DNA of 64,000 bases, taken from assembly GCA_002305545.1 (NCBI GenBank), contig DBRG01000007.1, positions 31,139 through 95,138 of the forward strand, read 5' to 3'. This document shows positions 18,971 through 28,637 of the stretch, piece by piece; the stretch's first letter is position 1, and the number at the start of each line of letters is the position of its first letter. Both the position numbers and the translations under genes were made by a program. The stretch is from Bacteroidales bacterium UBA1374 (GTDB lineage Bacteria; Bacteroidota; Bacteroidia; Bacteroidales; UBA932). Under the pieces are notes generated by a model. That model saw nothing but the letters and a program-made list of their open reading frames with translations. It did not search any database and had not been told where the DNA came from.

Positions 18971-20854
18971 ATGAGAAGGCTTTTACAATATGGCACCATT
19001 GCCGCTGCAGTCCTCCTGTTTACAGCATCTTTGCTGATACCCCATGGTTGCGCCAATACCTCGGCGGCTCCCGCAGGAGGCCCCAAAGACACCATTCCTC
19101 CCCTGCTGATCGCCACCATCCCGGATATAAACCAGAAACAGGTGAGCACTTCTCTCAAGAAAGTGGAGCTGCAATTCAACGAATACGTCAAAATTACGGA
19201 TGCCAATAAAAACATCATGCTTTCTCCTCCCCAGGACAAAAATCCAACCATTAGGACGAAAGGTAAAGGTGTTGTAGTGGAACTGCAAAACGAACTCCTG
19301 CCCAATACCACTTACAGCCTGTATTTTGGCAATGCCATCCAGGATAACAACGAAGGCAATCCCTTTCCGGTTTTTGCCCTGAGCTTTTCGACCGGCCAAA
19401 CGGTAGATTCGCTCATGTACTCAGGCCTGGTCCTGGATGCTTCCACACTGCTACCGGTAGAAAATGCCACCGTCATGTTTCACATCAATCCGGCAGATAC
19501 GACACTGACCGGCACACTCCCGGTAGCTGCCACACGCACAGACGCTTACGGGTACTTTGTTCTTAGAAACCTGAAAGATACCCTGTATTCACTTTTTGCC
19601 GTCACAGACGAGAACAACAATTACCGTTACAATAATACAGAAGGCGAACTGATTGGCTTCATGGACTCCCTAATAAGGCCCGTCAAAAAAATGTTTACCT
19701 ACGCCCCCGAGATCCAGCCCTATTTTTTGAAAGATACTGCGGGTTTGCTTCGCAGGCCCCTGGAAGGGAATATCTTTCTTTTCAAGGAAGCCCCTTCCCG
19801 CCAGTCACTCAGGGGCTACAAGCGAATACAGCCCCGTGCATTGGAACTGAAGTTCGGAGCCCCCTACCCGGAGATAATCAGTGCCCGCATCCCGGGTATG
19901 GATTCCACACAGATCATACGTCAGCACAATTACACCCGCGACAGCCTGGTATGGTGGCTGACAGCCCCGTCTGTCCCCGATACGGTACTATTGCACCTGA
20001 CTTACATGGCGACAGTCGACTCCCTGAACATGTTGCTTCTGCGTACCGACACCCTTCGGTTTACCCCCTATATGGACGAAAAGGAAGCAAACCAGGAAAA
20101 AGGCCTGGCAAACGTGGGCAGGGGCCGCACAGACAGACAACAGGCCCCTCCATCGGTAAAACCGGATAGAGAAGTCATGGATATCAAGATAAGCGCTGTC
20201 GCGGATTTGATTCAGGAACAGGGTATCCTGGTACGTTTTAAAAGCCTGCCAGCAGCACTCGACTTCAGCCGGGCAGAAATGGAACGCATTACACCACAGG
20301 AAGACACCGTACCGGTTCATTTTACGGTCATCCGTGATTCACTGGACTTTTGTCTTTACACAATATCTTTGGATAAATACCTGGAAGGCACTCAATACCT
20401 GTTTAACATACCTGCAGATGCTTTTAAGGATATTAACGGCCTGCCCAACGACACATTGCAAACCTCCTTCAAGACATTGCTCCGGGAAGACTACGGTGCC
20501 CTGATCCTGCAGCTCGAGAACGTGCCCTCCCCGCTGATCGTCGATCTGATGAACGAAAGCCGAAGTCAGGTCCTGCGCACCAGTCGTCCCGTGTCTGACA
20601 CCATTATTACTTTCCCATACCTGAAAGCCGGTAAATATACAATCCGTGTCACCGGGGACCTGAACGGAAATGGCTTCTGGGACACAGGCGACATAGGGCA
20701 AAGAAGACAGGCGGAACGGGTACGCATGTTCCGTTTGCCTTCAGGCAACCCGGTCATAGAACTGGCAGAAAAAATGGAACTCACACAAATCATAGACATA
20801 GAACAACTTTTGAACCAGAATGTTACGTTATCTGTCCCGGTCAAGAAAAGGTAA
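18971..20854 (+). CDS. Ig-like-domain lipoprotein
   Basis: A 627-aa exported lipoprotein: N-terminal hydrophobic segment (residues 9-24) and lipobox ending at Cys27 (PHGC). Residues about 40-145 resemble a bacterial Ig-like (Big_5) domain, with PPLLIATIPDINQKQVS, a central LQFNEYVKI strand and LLPNTTYSLYFG. A carboxypeptidase-regulatory-like segment (YSGLVLDASTLLPVENATV) follows at about 153-220, then beta-rich sequence and a late GDLNGNGFWDTGD turn. Proteins of this make-up are common in Bacteroidetes and have no firm function. It lies 3 bp after the Rel gene and overlaps the next gene by 35 bp. Confidence 0.75.
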   Translation: MRRLLQYGTIAAAVLLFTASLLIPHGCANTSAAPAGGPKDTIPPLLIATIPDINQKQVSTSLKKVELQFNEYVKITDANKNIMLSPPQDKNPTIRTKGKGVVVELQNELLPNTTYSLYFGNAIQDNNEGNPFPVFALSFSTGQTVDSLMYSGLVLDASTLLPVENATVMFHINPADTTLTGTLPVAATRTDAYGYFVLRNLKDTLYSLFAVTDENNNYRYNNTEGELIGFMDSLIRPVKKMFTYAPEIQPYFLKDTAGLLRRPLEGNIFLFKEAPSRQSLRGYKRIQPRALELKFGAPYPEIISARIPGMDSTQIIRQHNYTRDSLVWWLTAPSVPDTVLLHLTYMATVDSLNMLLLRTDTLRFTPYMDEKEANQEKGLANVGRGRTDRQQAPPSVKPDREVMDIKISAVADLIQEQGILVRFKSLPAALDFSRAEMERITPQEDTVPVHFTVIRDSLDFCLYTISLDKYLEGTQYLFNIPADAFKDINGLPNDTLQTSFKTLLREDYGALILQLENVPSPLIVDLMNESRSQVLRTSRPVSDTIITFPYLKAGKYTIRVTGDLNGNGFWDTGDIGQRRQAERVRMFRLPSGNPVIELAEKMELTQIIDIEQLLNQNVTLSVPVKKR

Positions 20855-21491
20855 ATGGCTAGTCGTGCTGACAGTGCTGCTTCTGGCGGGTATTCCCGCC
20901 GGGGCTCAGACAAATCCCCATAAAGAACATATGGTGGGAATTCGGGGAGGATATGCCTTCAACGGGGTGTCTTTCAATCCCGACAGAAAACAAAAAATGG
21001 TGCCTTCCTATCGAAATGCTTCCATACTCTATACTTACTACCACGACCTGTGGAAGACCATGCCCTATTTTGGGCTTCAGACCGGATTCACGTATACGCA
21101 GCAAGGGTACGAGACCCCGGATCTCAAAAGGGTTTACGAGGTGCTTCGCATACCGCTTACTTCCCAATTCCACATTGACTTCTGGAAAATGCGCCTGTTG
21201 ATCAACCTGGGTTGTTTTGGCAGTTACCGCATGAGCGCCATAGATTATACCATAGATGTACCGGATGGGCAACAGGTTGAATTTGACAGCAATCATCTAT
21301 ACCTGGATTACGGGATCCAGGGCGGCCTGGGCCTGTCACTGGTCCTCAGGCCATTTGAGTTCCAGATCGAGGCCAATTACCTCTATTCACTGTCCATGAT
21401 AGAAAATCCGGCTCTCTACAGCAACGAATACTACACCTACGGTTATCCCAACCAGTTGCTTTTCACGCTGGGTATTTTCATTCATTTATGA
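20820..21491 (+). CDS. Outer-membrane beta-barrel protein, PorT-like size and layout
   Basis: A 223-aa protein with an Arg/Lys-rich N-terminus and a signal peptide (WLVVLTVLLLAGIPAGAQ, cleavage near residue 30). The rest alternates polar and aromatic residues in short strands (VGIRGGYAFNGVSF, YFGLQTGFTYTQQGYE, FEFQIEANYLYSLSM) and ends in the aromatic/hydrophobic pattern of outer-membrane barrels (LLFTLGIFIHL). It resembles the small PorT/OMP_b-brl families, but the exact family is not settled. The ATG at 20820 lies inside the lipoprotein gene, and its stop overlaps the ispG start (ATGA), so the three genes look translationally coupled. Confidence 0.75.
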   Translation: MLRYLSRSRKGKWLVVLTVLLLAGIPAGAQTNPHKEHMVGIRGGYAFNGVSFNPDRKQKMVPSYRNASILYTYYHDLWKTMPYFGLQTGFTYTQQGYETPDLKRVYEVLRIPLTSQFHIDFWKMRLLINLGCFGSYRMSAIDYTIDVPDGQQVEFDSNHLYLDYGIQGGLGLSLVLRPFEFQIEANYLYSLSMIENPALYSNEYYTYGYPNQLLFTLGIFIHL

Positions 21492-22762
21492 CCATGAAGA
21501 CACGTACAGTTTATGCCGGAAAACTGGCCATCGGAGGCGGACATCCAATTTCTATCCAGACCATGTGCAACACAGACACCCTGGATGTGGAGGCTTCCGT
21601 AGCCCAGTGTCTTGCCGTTGCGCGGGAAGGCGCCCAGATGATCCGGCTCACAACCCAGGGTCCACCACAAGTCAAAGCGTTGGCTGTAATCAGGGAGAAG
21701 CTCCGGTCACAGGGAATGGACATTCCCCTGGTGGCTGACGTTCATTTCTCGGCCTCTACCGCCATGGAAGCCGCCCGGGTAGCCGAAAAAGTGCGCATCA
21801 ATCCCGGTAATTTTTCGCGTGACCGTTCCAGGGTTAAAGAATTGCTGGCAGAACTGTTCGTGGTCTGCCGCCATCACAACACCGCCCTGCGCATTGGAGT
21901 AAACCATGGTTCTCTGCCATCACATATCCTGGAAACCTATGGGAACTCGGCCGAAGGCATGTGTCAGGCTGCCCTGGAATACCTTGCCATCTGCCAGGAA
22001 ATGGATTTTCCCCATGTAGTGGTGTCGCTCAAATCGAGCAACACGCGCATTATGGTGCAATCCAACCGCCTGCTCGCTCAAAAGATGGAAGCCCTGGGGA
22101 TGGACTATCCTTTACACCTGGGTGTGACAGAATCGGGCAACGACCGCCAGGGACGCCTCAAGTCGGCAGTCGGGATCGTTACACTGCTTAAAGAAGGCAT
22201 AGGCGATACCTTCAGGATTTCTCTTACCGAGGCACCCGGGGCGGAGATCCGCTTTGGCAAGCTGTTCCTGCCTGTAGCCAAAAACCGCAGCCAGCCCGCA
22301 TCCTGGGATGAACTCATTGTCAGTGCCGCATACCAGTGGGCTCCGGGCCTGCTGGATGGCACCATAGACTGGAAAACATTGCCCATGCCCTTTGTAGAGG
22401 CACCATTTGCTTCAAAAGAGGAACTCACCGATTTCTGCATGGACCTGCTTCAGGCCACCCGTTGCGTCTTTACACGCCCCGAGTTTATTTCCTGTCCAGG
22501 TTGCGGTCGTACGAAATTCAACCTGGAAGAAACAGTCCGCCGGGTCAAAATGGCCACATCACACCTCAAAGGCTGCACCATTGCCGTTATGGGTTGCATC
22601 GTGAACGGGCCGGGAGAAATGGCCGATGCGCAGTATGGATATGTTGGAGAGGGAAATGGCAGGGTTACCCTGTATAAGGGGAAAACCCCCGTTATGCGGG
22701 GGATTCCTCAGGATGAAGCCGTGGAAAGGCTTCTGGAACTTATAGAGTCTCAACAAAAATAG
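21488..22762 (+). CDS. ispG: 4-hydroxy-3-methylbut-2-enyl diphosphate synthase (IspG/GcpE), short form
   Basis: Converts MEcPP to HMBPP in the MEP isoprenoid pathway using a [4Fe-4S] cluster. The N-terminal TIM barrel (about 1-240; VADVHFSASTAM, KVRINPGN, RIGVNHGSL, HLGVTESG) and the C-terminal cluster domain (CPGCGR, about 337-342, and MGCIVNGPGE) are intact and look like the Bacteroidetes/plant branch. That branch normally carries a middle A* domain of roughly 200 aa or more, giving a protein near 600 aa. Here only about 75-80 residues join the two parts, with a possible remnant (LLDG) and an LQATR phrase kept, for 424 aa in total. Last gene of the ligA run. Confidence 0.93.
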   Translation: MTMKTRTVYAGKLAIGGGHPISIQTMCNTDTLDVEASVAQCLAVAREGAQMIRLTTQGPPQVKALAVIREKLRSQGMDIPLVADVHFSASTAMEAARVAEKVRINPGNFSRDRSRVKELLAELFVVCRHHNTALRIGVNHGSLPSHILETYGNSAEGMCQAALEYLAICQEMDFPHVVVSLKSSNTRIMVQSNRLLAQKMEALGMDYPLHLGVTESGNDRQGRLKSAVGIVTLLKEGIGDTFRISLTEAPGAEIRFGKLFLPVAKNRSQPASWDELIVSAAYQWAPGLLDGTIDWKTLPMPFVEAPFASKEELTDFCMDLLQATRCVFTRPEFISCPGCGRTKFNLEETVRRVKMATSHLKGCTIAVMGCIVNGPGEMADAQYGYVGEGNGRVTLYKGKTPVMRGIPQDEAVERLLELIESQQK

Positions 22763-24041
22763 CACCGCCTTCTATCCTTACCACTTTAACCGGAGTACCT
22801 TTGGGTATGTATCCAACGGCTGCCCGTGCTTCTACCCAGCGTCCGCCAATGGTTACTTTGCCCGAAGGCCTGAGATCGGTAAAAGCCACTCCTTCCTGCC
22901 CAACGGCAAGATCATTCAGGGTTGGCACTCCTACAAATCCATTATTTGTCTCCAGGTTCGTCCGCAGGGCTATGCGGTTGAACACCCTGGTTGGAAACAA
23001 CATATGCACAGAAAAGAGAATAAAGGATATGGCGAGCAGGCCGGTGACACTTACTGTAGCCACAGGCACTAAAATACTGTTCCAGGGAAAAGGCCCTTTG
23101 AAATCAAACACCCGGTTGTCTATCATTGTCAGTGTCAATCCGGCACCAATGGCAACAAGACCCAGGATGCCCAGCACCCCGAAACCCGGAGTGACAAATA
23201 TTTCTATGGCAAGAAGGATCAAGCCTGCAATTATGATGATGATCTCCCAGTATTGTACTAATCCTTCCAGAAAAAGCGGGGAAAAATAACCTAAGGCGCA
23301 AAATACCGCCACACCAAGCGGAAAACCAATACCGGGGCTTTGCAATTCAAAATATATGCCGCCTATCATGCCCATGAGCATCAACGCCTGGACCAGCGGC
23401 AGCAAGAAAAATCCTATGACCTTGTCCAGCCAGTTTTCCTGGTATTCTTTGATCACATAATCTTCATATCCCAGCAATGCTACTGCTTCCTCCACATTCG
23501 CCGCCTGTCCCTGGCTCAATCCCACTTCCACAGCTTCCCGGGTTGTAAGGTTCACGATGGTGTCCCCGCTTACCATTTGTTCCGCCAGACCGGGATCCCG
23601 GCCTGTTTCCTCGGCAGTGGCACGCATCAGGGAGCGCATGTAAGACTGGTACTTTTCCGACATTGTTTCCCCTGTCTGATTCACAACACTGGCAGAGCCA
23701 ATGGTAGAGCCGGGTGACATATAAATGGTATCGCAAGCCAGAGAGATAAGGGCACCTGCCGAGGCAGCCTGGTGGTCAATAAAAGAGACCGTGGTAAATG
23801 GAGCTTCCAGCAGGGCTGTCCTCATTTTTTCGGCGGCATCCAGGGCACCGCCAAAGGTATTCAGACGCATAACAAATGCCCTGGCATTATGATTTTTTGC
23901 TTCTTTCAGTGCCTTGTCCAGGATTCTGGCCGACTTGGCATGTATCTCACTGTCTATGTTCAGCACATATACCAGGCTTGAATCAGTTCCTTTTGCCATA
24001 AGCGGCAACAGGAGTAAGAACAGGAGAGATAATCGTTTCAT
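22740..24041 (-). CDS. NfeD-family membrane protease (ClpP-like serine protease plus NfeD domain)
   Basis: A 433-aa long-form NfeD protein. It has a signal peptide (MKRLSLLFLLLLPLMAKG), a ClpP/SppA-like domain with a probable Ser94-Lys130 dyad (QAASAGALIS; MSEK), and about four membrane helices (residues 215-350, for example VIGFFLLPLVQALMLMGMIG). It ends in a soluble OB-fold NfeD domain (GVPTLNDLAVGQEGVAFTDLRPSGKV). Long NfeD proteins are usually paired with a stomatin/flotillin partner in membrane quality control, but no such partner is next door here. It follows the C69 gene by 5 bp on the same strand and overlaps the 3' end of ispG by 23 bp. Confidence 0.9.
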   Translation of the reverse strand: MKRLSLLFLLLLPLMAKGTDSSLVYVLNIDSEIHAKSARILDKALKEAKNHNARAFVMRLNTFGGALDAAEKMRTALLEAPFTTVSFIDHQAASAGALISLACDTIYMSPGSTIGSASVVNQTGETMSEKYQSYMRSLMRATAEETGRDPGLAEQMVSGDTIVNLTTREAVEVGLSQGQAANVEEAVALLGYEDYVIKEYQENWLDKVIGFFLLPLVQALMLMGMIGGIYFELQSPGIGFPLGVAVFCALGYFSPLFLEGLVQYWEIIIIIAGLILLAIEIFVTPGFGVLGILGLVAIGAGLTLTMIDNRVFDFKGPFPWNSILVPVATVSVTGLLAISFILFSVHMLFPTRVFNRIALRTNLETNNGFVGVPTLNDLAVGQEGVAFTDLRPSGKVTIGGRWVEARAAVGYIPKGTPVKVVRIEGGAIFVETL

Positions 24042-24046
24042 TTCAT

Positions 24047-25717
24047 TTATCTTGATTCCAGGATCGTTCCGTTATCCTTGACTACCGCTTCTTTCCATTT
24101 TCGCGTCTGACCGCCGGATATCGGGGATTTCGGGATGCGTTCGCTATTGCCGTTATTGGTGAATGATCCGTCCGGATTCTGGTGTTTGATATTTCCGTCA
24201 ATATACTTAACCATCAGGTATTTATCAAGATCCACCCACTTTTCGAACAAAGCCTGCGCTGCATTGACCGAGAAATCCGTTAAAAACTCACGGGCCAGTG
24301 CAGGGTCCTGTTTGTACATAGCCAATGCGATCTGATCGACGCTAGCAGTCTTTTCCACCATCTCATTTTCCCAGGCGTCAACAACACTCCGGACTTCAGC
24401 CCCTGTCTGGTTATAGCGAAGGTATGCAAACTGGGCTACCCTGTTCACGATCCAGAAGAGCGAAGTTTCGGAGTACTCCAGCATGCTCCCGTTCCCCTCT
24501 TCAATACAACGGGGAACACGCCGGGAAGCGCTGTAAAACGGTATCAGGGCTGATGTACCTGCATCGTCCACCGCAAACCAGTACAAACCTCCAAGATCCC
24601 TGGGCAGGTCACTCCTGCATTGCCCCACAAACCACCAGCCGGTCTGTTGTGTAGCAATAGCCCTTTCATTAACATAAGATTTTCCATCCACCTCAAATGA
24701 CATGGGCCTCCAGCGGTAGGGCAAGGCGTTGCTTCCGGCGCCTATATCGCAGGTCATATCCATAGGGGTTCCTTCGAAATGGTCCCGCATCATGTTGGCA
24801 ATATCCTTAAAGGATAACTTTACATTGGGTTTGACATACAATGGCATCCGGTTGGAGAGGTTGTGTCCCATGGCATAATCCAGGTACTTGTCCATCCCGT
24901 CGGCAAAGCGGTTGAAATAAGCCCAGATACGGGCATCACAGGCCCTGGCGGCTCCAAAATCCACCGGTGCATATACATCGGAAAAACTAAAATCCTTGTC
25001 CTTCCCGCTGAAAATGCCCATTTCCCGGGCATGGGATATGACATCGGGACTGTATAGACAATTTTCGGGATCGTTAAAGTCAATGGTTGTGATACGGGCC
25101 TGGTTGGCATGGCCGCTGATGTATCCGTCTGGAATGCGCCTGGCAACCCAGACTGCTCCTTTGTTCACATTTTCCCCATCAACCATCCTGGGCGCCTTGG
25201 CCATTATTTCCATGATCCATACTTCATCGGGATCGGCTATGGAAAACGATTCCCCGCTGGACGCATAGCCATATGTCTGCATCAAATTGTCAATCAGGGC
25301 AATGGCCTCACGAGCGGTTTTGCAGCGTTGTAAAGCCAAGTAGATCAGGGACCCATAATCCATCATCCCGGTCGGATCATTGAACTCAGGCCTGCCCCCA
25401 TAGGTGGTCTCCCCAATCAGCAACTGGTATTCGTTCATGTTTCCGGTAACTGAATAGGTACGCCGGGCCTGCGGGATTTCCCCCATGTACTTTCCGGTAT
25501 CCCATTCATAAATTTTCAACATAGTTCCCTCGGGCCATTCGGCTGAGGGCCAGAAATACAATTCACCGTATAACTGGTGTGAATCGGCTGAATAACTGAC
25601 AATTACGGATCCGTCTTTTGACGCACCCTTTGTCACGATCAAATTGGTACAAGGCAGGACAGTACCGGCACTCACGCATAAAGCAACAAGGCTCAGGAAA
25701 ATCTTTCTGGTAAACAT
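24047..25717 (-). CDS. C69-family dipeptidase, exported
   Basis: An N-terminal-nucleophile peptidase of the PepD/C69 family, which cleaves dipeptides. I start it at the ATG at 25717 (556 aa). The frame runs 19 codons further up to 25774, but that extension would bury the signal peptide MFTRKIFLSLVALCVSAG. The signal ends directly at the catalytic Cys23 (VLPCTNLIVTKGASKDGS), as expected when cleavage frees the nucleophile. Other family phrases: GETTYGGRPEF, WIMEIMAKAPRM, GAVWVARRIPDGYI and HMRP-like SFEVDGKSYV. Expected location is periplasm or outer surface. Upstream of nfeD in a likely two-gene unit. Confidence 0.92.
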   Translation of the reverse strand: MFTRKIFLSLVALCVSAGTVLPCTNLIVTKGASKDGSVIVSYSADSHQLYGELYFWPSAEWPEGTMLKIYEWDTGKYMGEIPQARRTYSVTGNMNEYQLLIGETTYGGRPEFNDPTGMMDYGSLIYLALQRCKTAREAIALIDNLMQTYGYASSGESFSIADPDEVWIMEIMAKAPRMVDGENVNKGAVWVARRIPDGYISGHANQARITTIDFNDPENCLYSPDVISHAREMGIFSGKDKDFSFSDVYAPVDFGAARACDARIWAYFNRFADGMDKYLDYAMGHNLSNRMPLYVKPNVKLSFKDIANMMRDHFEGTPMDMTCDIGAGSNALPYRWRPMSFEVDGKSYVNERAIATQQTGWWFVGQCRSDLPRDLGGLYWFAVDDAGTSALIPFYSASRRVPRCIEEGNGSMLEYSETSLFWIVNRVAQFAYLRYNQTGAEVRSVVDAWENEMVEKTASVDQIALAMYKQDPALAREFLTDFSVNAAQALFEKWVDLDKYLMVKYIDGNIKHQNPDGSFTNNGNSERIPKSPISGGQTRKWKEAVVKDNGTILESR

Positions 25718-25785
25718 TCGTAAATAAATTTTTTGTGTCTTGTATGTAAAAGTACAAAAAAGACCGATACGCAACGATTTTTTGT

Positions 25786-25793
25786 TACCTTTG
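25786..25793 (+). promoter_or_regulatory. Putative -7 box of the M16 protease gene
   Basis: TACCTTTG fits TAnnTTTG and lies 30 bases before the ATG at 25824. No TTG was found 19-20 bases upstream. Confidence 0.4.
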
Positions 25794-25823
25794 GTTTTCT
25801 TATCAAAATCAATCTACTGAACT

Positions 25824-28637
25824 ATGAAGAAATTTCTTACCACCCTGCTTGTCTTGCTCGTGGCATGCATTACCGGCTTTTCACAAATGGCCAATCCGCA
25901 GGAACCGTTGAAAAACGATCCTGCTGTTCGTATTGGTAAACTTCAGAACGGGCTTACTTATTACATCAGGCATAATGCAAAGCCTGAAAACCGTGCCGAA
26001 TTCTATCTCTTCACCAACGTGGGAGCCATACAGGAAACCAAGGCACAGGCCGGCCTGGCACACTTCCTGGAACACATGGCCCTGAACGGCACTAAGAACC
26101 TTCCCGGAAAAATGCTTATCAGTTACCTGGAAAGCATCGGATGCAGTTTTGGAAGGAACATCAATGCCGGAACCGGAGTTGAGCAAACCATGTACATGCT
26201 CAACAACATACCCATGTTGCGGGAAGGGGTGCTGGATACCTGCCTGCTCATCATGCACGATTATGCTTCCTTTGTAACCAACGACCCGGCAGAAATAGAC
26301 AAGGAACGGGGTGTGATCATAGAAGAATTGCGTACCCGCAGAACAGCCCAGTGGCGGATGTTTGAAGGCTCTCTCCCCTACCTGTACAAAGGATCCAAAT
26401 ACGCCGAATGCAACCTGATAGGCACTATTGAAGGACTTCAGTCATTCCCGGCATCGGAACTGCATGATTTCTATAAAACCTGGTACCGTCCCGATCACCA
26501 GGCAGTCATTGTGGTAGGCGATATTGATGTAGACCAGGTTGAAAGCAAACTTACTGCACTTTTCACCGATATTCCCGCCCCCTCAACTCCCAGTCCCAAA
26601 AAAGTGATCCCTGTTCCGGAGAACGACAATCCCATCATCGGGATTGTCACAGATCCGGAAGCACAAGGCACAGGTGTTGAATTCATCATCAAATCCGAAC
26701 CTGTTCCCTACAATATGCGTCCTCTGGGAATGATCTACATGATAGATATGTTCAAATCCTTTATAGCAGGAATGATGAACGACCGTTTCCAGGAGATAGC
26801 CCAAAAGCCAGACGCTCCATTCCTCGGCGCCAACTTAAGTTTTTCTCCCATTACGACCTCCGTGGATGCCATGTACTTCTCTGCCCAGGGCAGGGATGGC
26901 GAAAGTGCCCGGGCGTTTGAGGCCCTTATGACAGAAGTTGAAAAGATGCAACGTTATGGATTCACAGAAGCCGAACTGGAACGTGCCAAAACCAACTTCC
27001 AGCGCCGCCGGGAACGCGCTGCAGAAAATGCAGGAGACCGGATGAACAGTGAATTCATAAATTCCATAATGAACCATTATGCCTTTAATGAACCCATCCT
27101 GGATCCCTTATATGAATTGGAAGTTGCTAAAGGATACCTTCCTTTCATTACCCTGGATCAGCTTAACCAGCTGGCACAGAAATTCATAACGGAAGAAAAC
27201 CGCATTCTGCTTGTTTCCAGTCCTAAACGGGAAGGCCTGCAGATCCCTTCCGAACAGGAATTTCTGGATATCATGAAAAAAGTGGAAGATATGGAAATTC
27301 AGGCGTATGCAGAAGAAGTGTCCGACGAACCCATTGTCAATCCTGATGCCCTGGTTCCCGGAACAATCCTTGAACAAAAGGAAGGCGCTTATGAAAGCGT
27401 GGTATGGACACTGTCCAACGGGATCAAGGTGGTTGTAAAACCCACCACACACAAAAAGGACGAGGTGTTATTCTCGCTGCAAAACGACGGCGGACTCTCC
27501 ATTATACCTGAAGAACTGCTCCCTTCTGTTGAAAATACCGTTTTCAGCTTCTGGATGCAAAACAACGGGGTGGGAAATTTCAGCGCCACCTCGCTCAAAC
27601 GCAAACTGACCGGGAAAATTGCTTCTGCCGGACCATTTATCAGGAGCTATAGCCAGGGTATCACAGGCAGCGCCTCGCCACAGGATATCCAGACACTCCT
27701 GGAACTGGTATATGCCCATATTGTCACACCCCGGTTTGTGGAAAGAGAATATGAAGCTTCCATGGCCCAATTGAAAGCTATTGTTCCCAATATTGAGAAA
27801 ACCCCCGATTTTATTTTCCAGAAAGAGGTATATAAAACAATATTCAACAACAATCCACGCAGCCAGTTGGTTTCCAGCGAATTGATCCAGAAGATATCTC
27901 TGGCAGACCTGGAAAGGGCCTACCGGTTATGCTTTGCAAACAACAACGGGGCCATTGTCACTATTGTAGGTAATGTTGATCCGGAAACTTTGAAACCTCT
28001 GGTGGAACTTTACCTGGGTTCATTGCCCTCCGCCACGCAACCTGCAGTTTGGGTAAAAGACGACAACCGCATCCGGAAAGGCTCTGTGGATAATCATTTC
28101 AAGGTGCTTATGGAAACCCCTAAAACAAGCATCGCGAACATCTATTCGGCAGACCTGGATTATAACCTCAATAACGAAGTCTACCTTGATGCCTTGCAAT
28201 CCATTCTCAATATGACCTACACGAAGACCCTCAGGGAAGATGAAGGTGGAACTTATGGAGCCGCTGTACAGAAAATAACCTCCAATCAGCCGGAAGAGTA
28301 TGGCGCTTTGCTCATTGTTTTCGATACCGACCCAGAGAGACAGGAAAGAATGCGCCAGGTGGTCAAGGACGATGTTTTGAATCTTGCAAAGAACGGGCCT
28401 TCAGAGGAATATGTGAGCAAAACCCGTGAAAACTTCCTCAAAAACCGCCAGGAAAACCTCATCAAGAACAATTTCTGGCAGCAGTCGCTCATTAGTTATT
28501 ATACCGAAGATCTGGATGTGGTCACAGGTTACGAACAGATAGTAAAAGAGATAACTCCGAAAAGCGTAAAGAAATTCATTAAAAAATTCCTGAAACAGAA
28601 CTATTTCATTGACATTTCAATGAATCCTGAACAGTAA
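25824..28637 (+). CDS. M16-family zinc protease, two-lobe periplasmic type
   Basis: A 937-aa exported metalloprotease of the pitrilysin/PqqL type. Signal peptide MKKFLTTLLVLLVACITGFS. The inverted zinc motif HFLEH (AHFLEHMALNGTKNLPG, about residues 74-78) and the downstream Glu (IDKERGVIIEELRTRR) sit in the first lobe. The second half (about 520-930, WTLSNGIKVVVKPTTHKKDEV) repeats the fold without a zinc motif, as usual. Likely degrades peptides in the periplasm. It stands alone with its own terminator, which lies inside the 3' end of the convergent methyltransferase gene; the two coding regions overlap by 32 bp. Confidence 0.94.
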   Translation: MKKFLTTLLVLLVACITGFSQMANPQEPLKNDPAVRIGKLQNGLTYYIRHNAKPENRAEFYLFTNVGAIQETKAQAGLAHFLEHMALNGTKNLPGKMLISYLESIGCSFGRNINAGTGVEQTMYMLNNIPMLREGVLDTCLLIMHDYASFVTNDPAEIDKERGVIIEELRTRRTAQWRMFEGSLPYLYKGSKYAECNLIGTIEGLQSFPASELHDFYKTWYRPDHQAVIVVGDIDVDQVESKLTALFTDIPAPSTPSPKKVIPVPENDNPIIGIVTDPEAQGTGVEFIIKSEPVPYNMRPLGMIYMIDMFKSFIAGMMNDRFQEIAQKPDAPFLGANLSFSPITTSVDAMYFSAQGRDGESARAFEALMTEVEKMQRYGFTEAELERAKTNFQRRRERAAENAGDRMNSEFINSIMNHYAFNEPILDPLYELEVAKGYLPFITLDQLNQLAQKFITEENRILLVSSPKREGLQIPSEQEFLDIMKKVEDMEIQAYAEEVSDEPIVNPDALVPGTILEQKEGAYESVVWTLSNGIKVVVKPTTHKKDEVLFSLQNDGGLSIIPEELLPSVENTVFSFWMQNNGVGNFSATSLKRKLTGKIASAGPFIRSYSQGITGSASPQDIQTLLELVYAHIVTPRFVEREYEASMAQLKAIVPNIEKTPDFIFQKEVYKTIFNNNPRSQLVSSELIQKISLADLERAYRLCFANNNGAIVTIVGNVDPETLKPLVELYLGSLPSATQPAVWVKDDNRIRKGSVDNHFKVLMETPKTSIANIYSADLDYNLNNEVYLDALQSILNMTYTKTLREDEGGTYGAAVQKITSNQPEEYGALLIVFDTDPERQERMRQVVKDDVLNLAKNGPSEEYVSKTRENFLKNRQENLIKNNFWQQSLISYYTEDLDVVTGYEQIVKEITPKSVKKFIKKFLKQNYFIDISMNPEQ

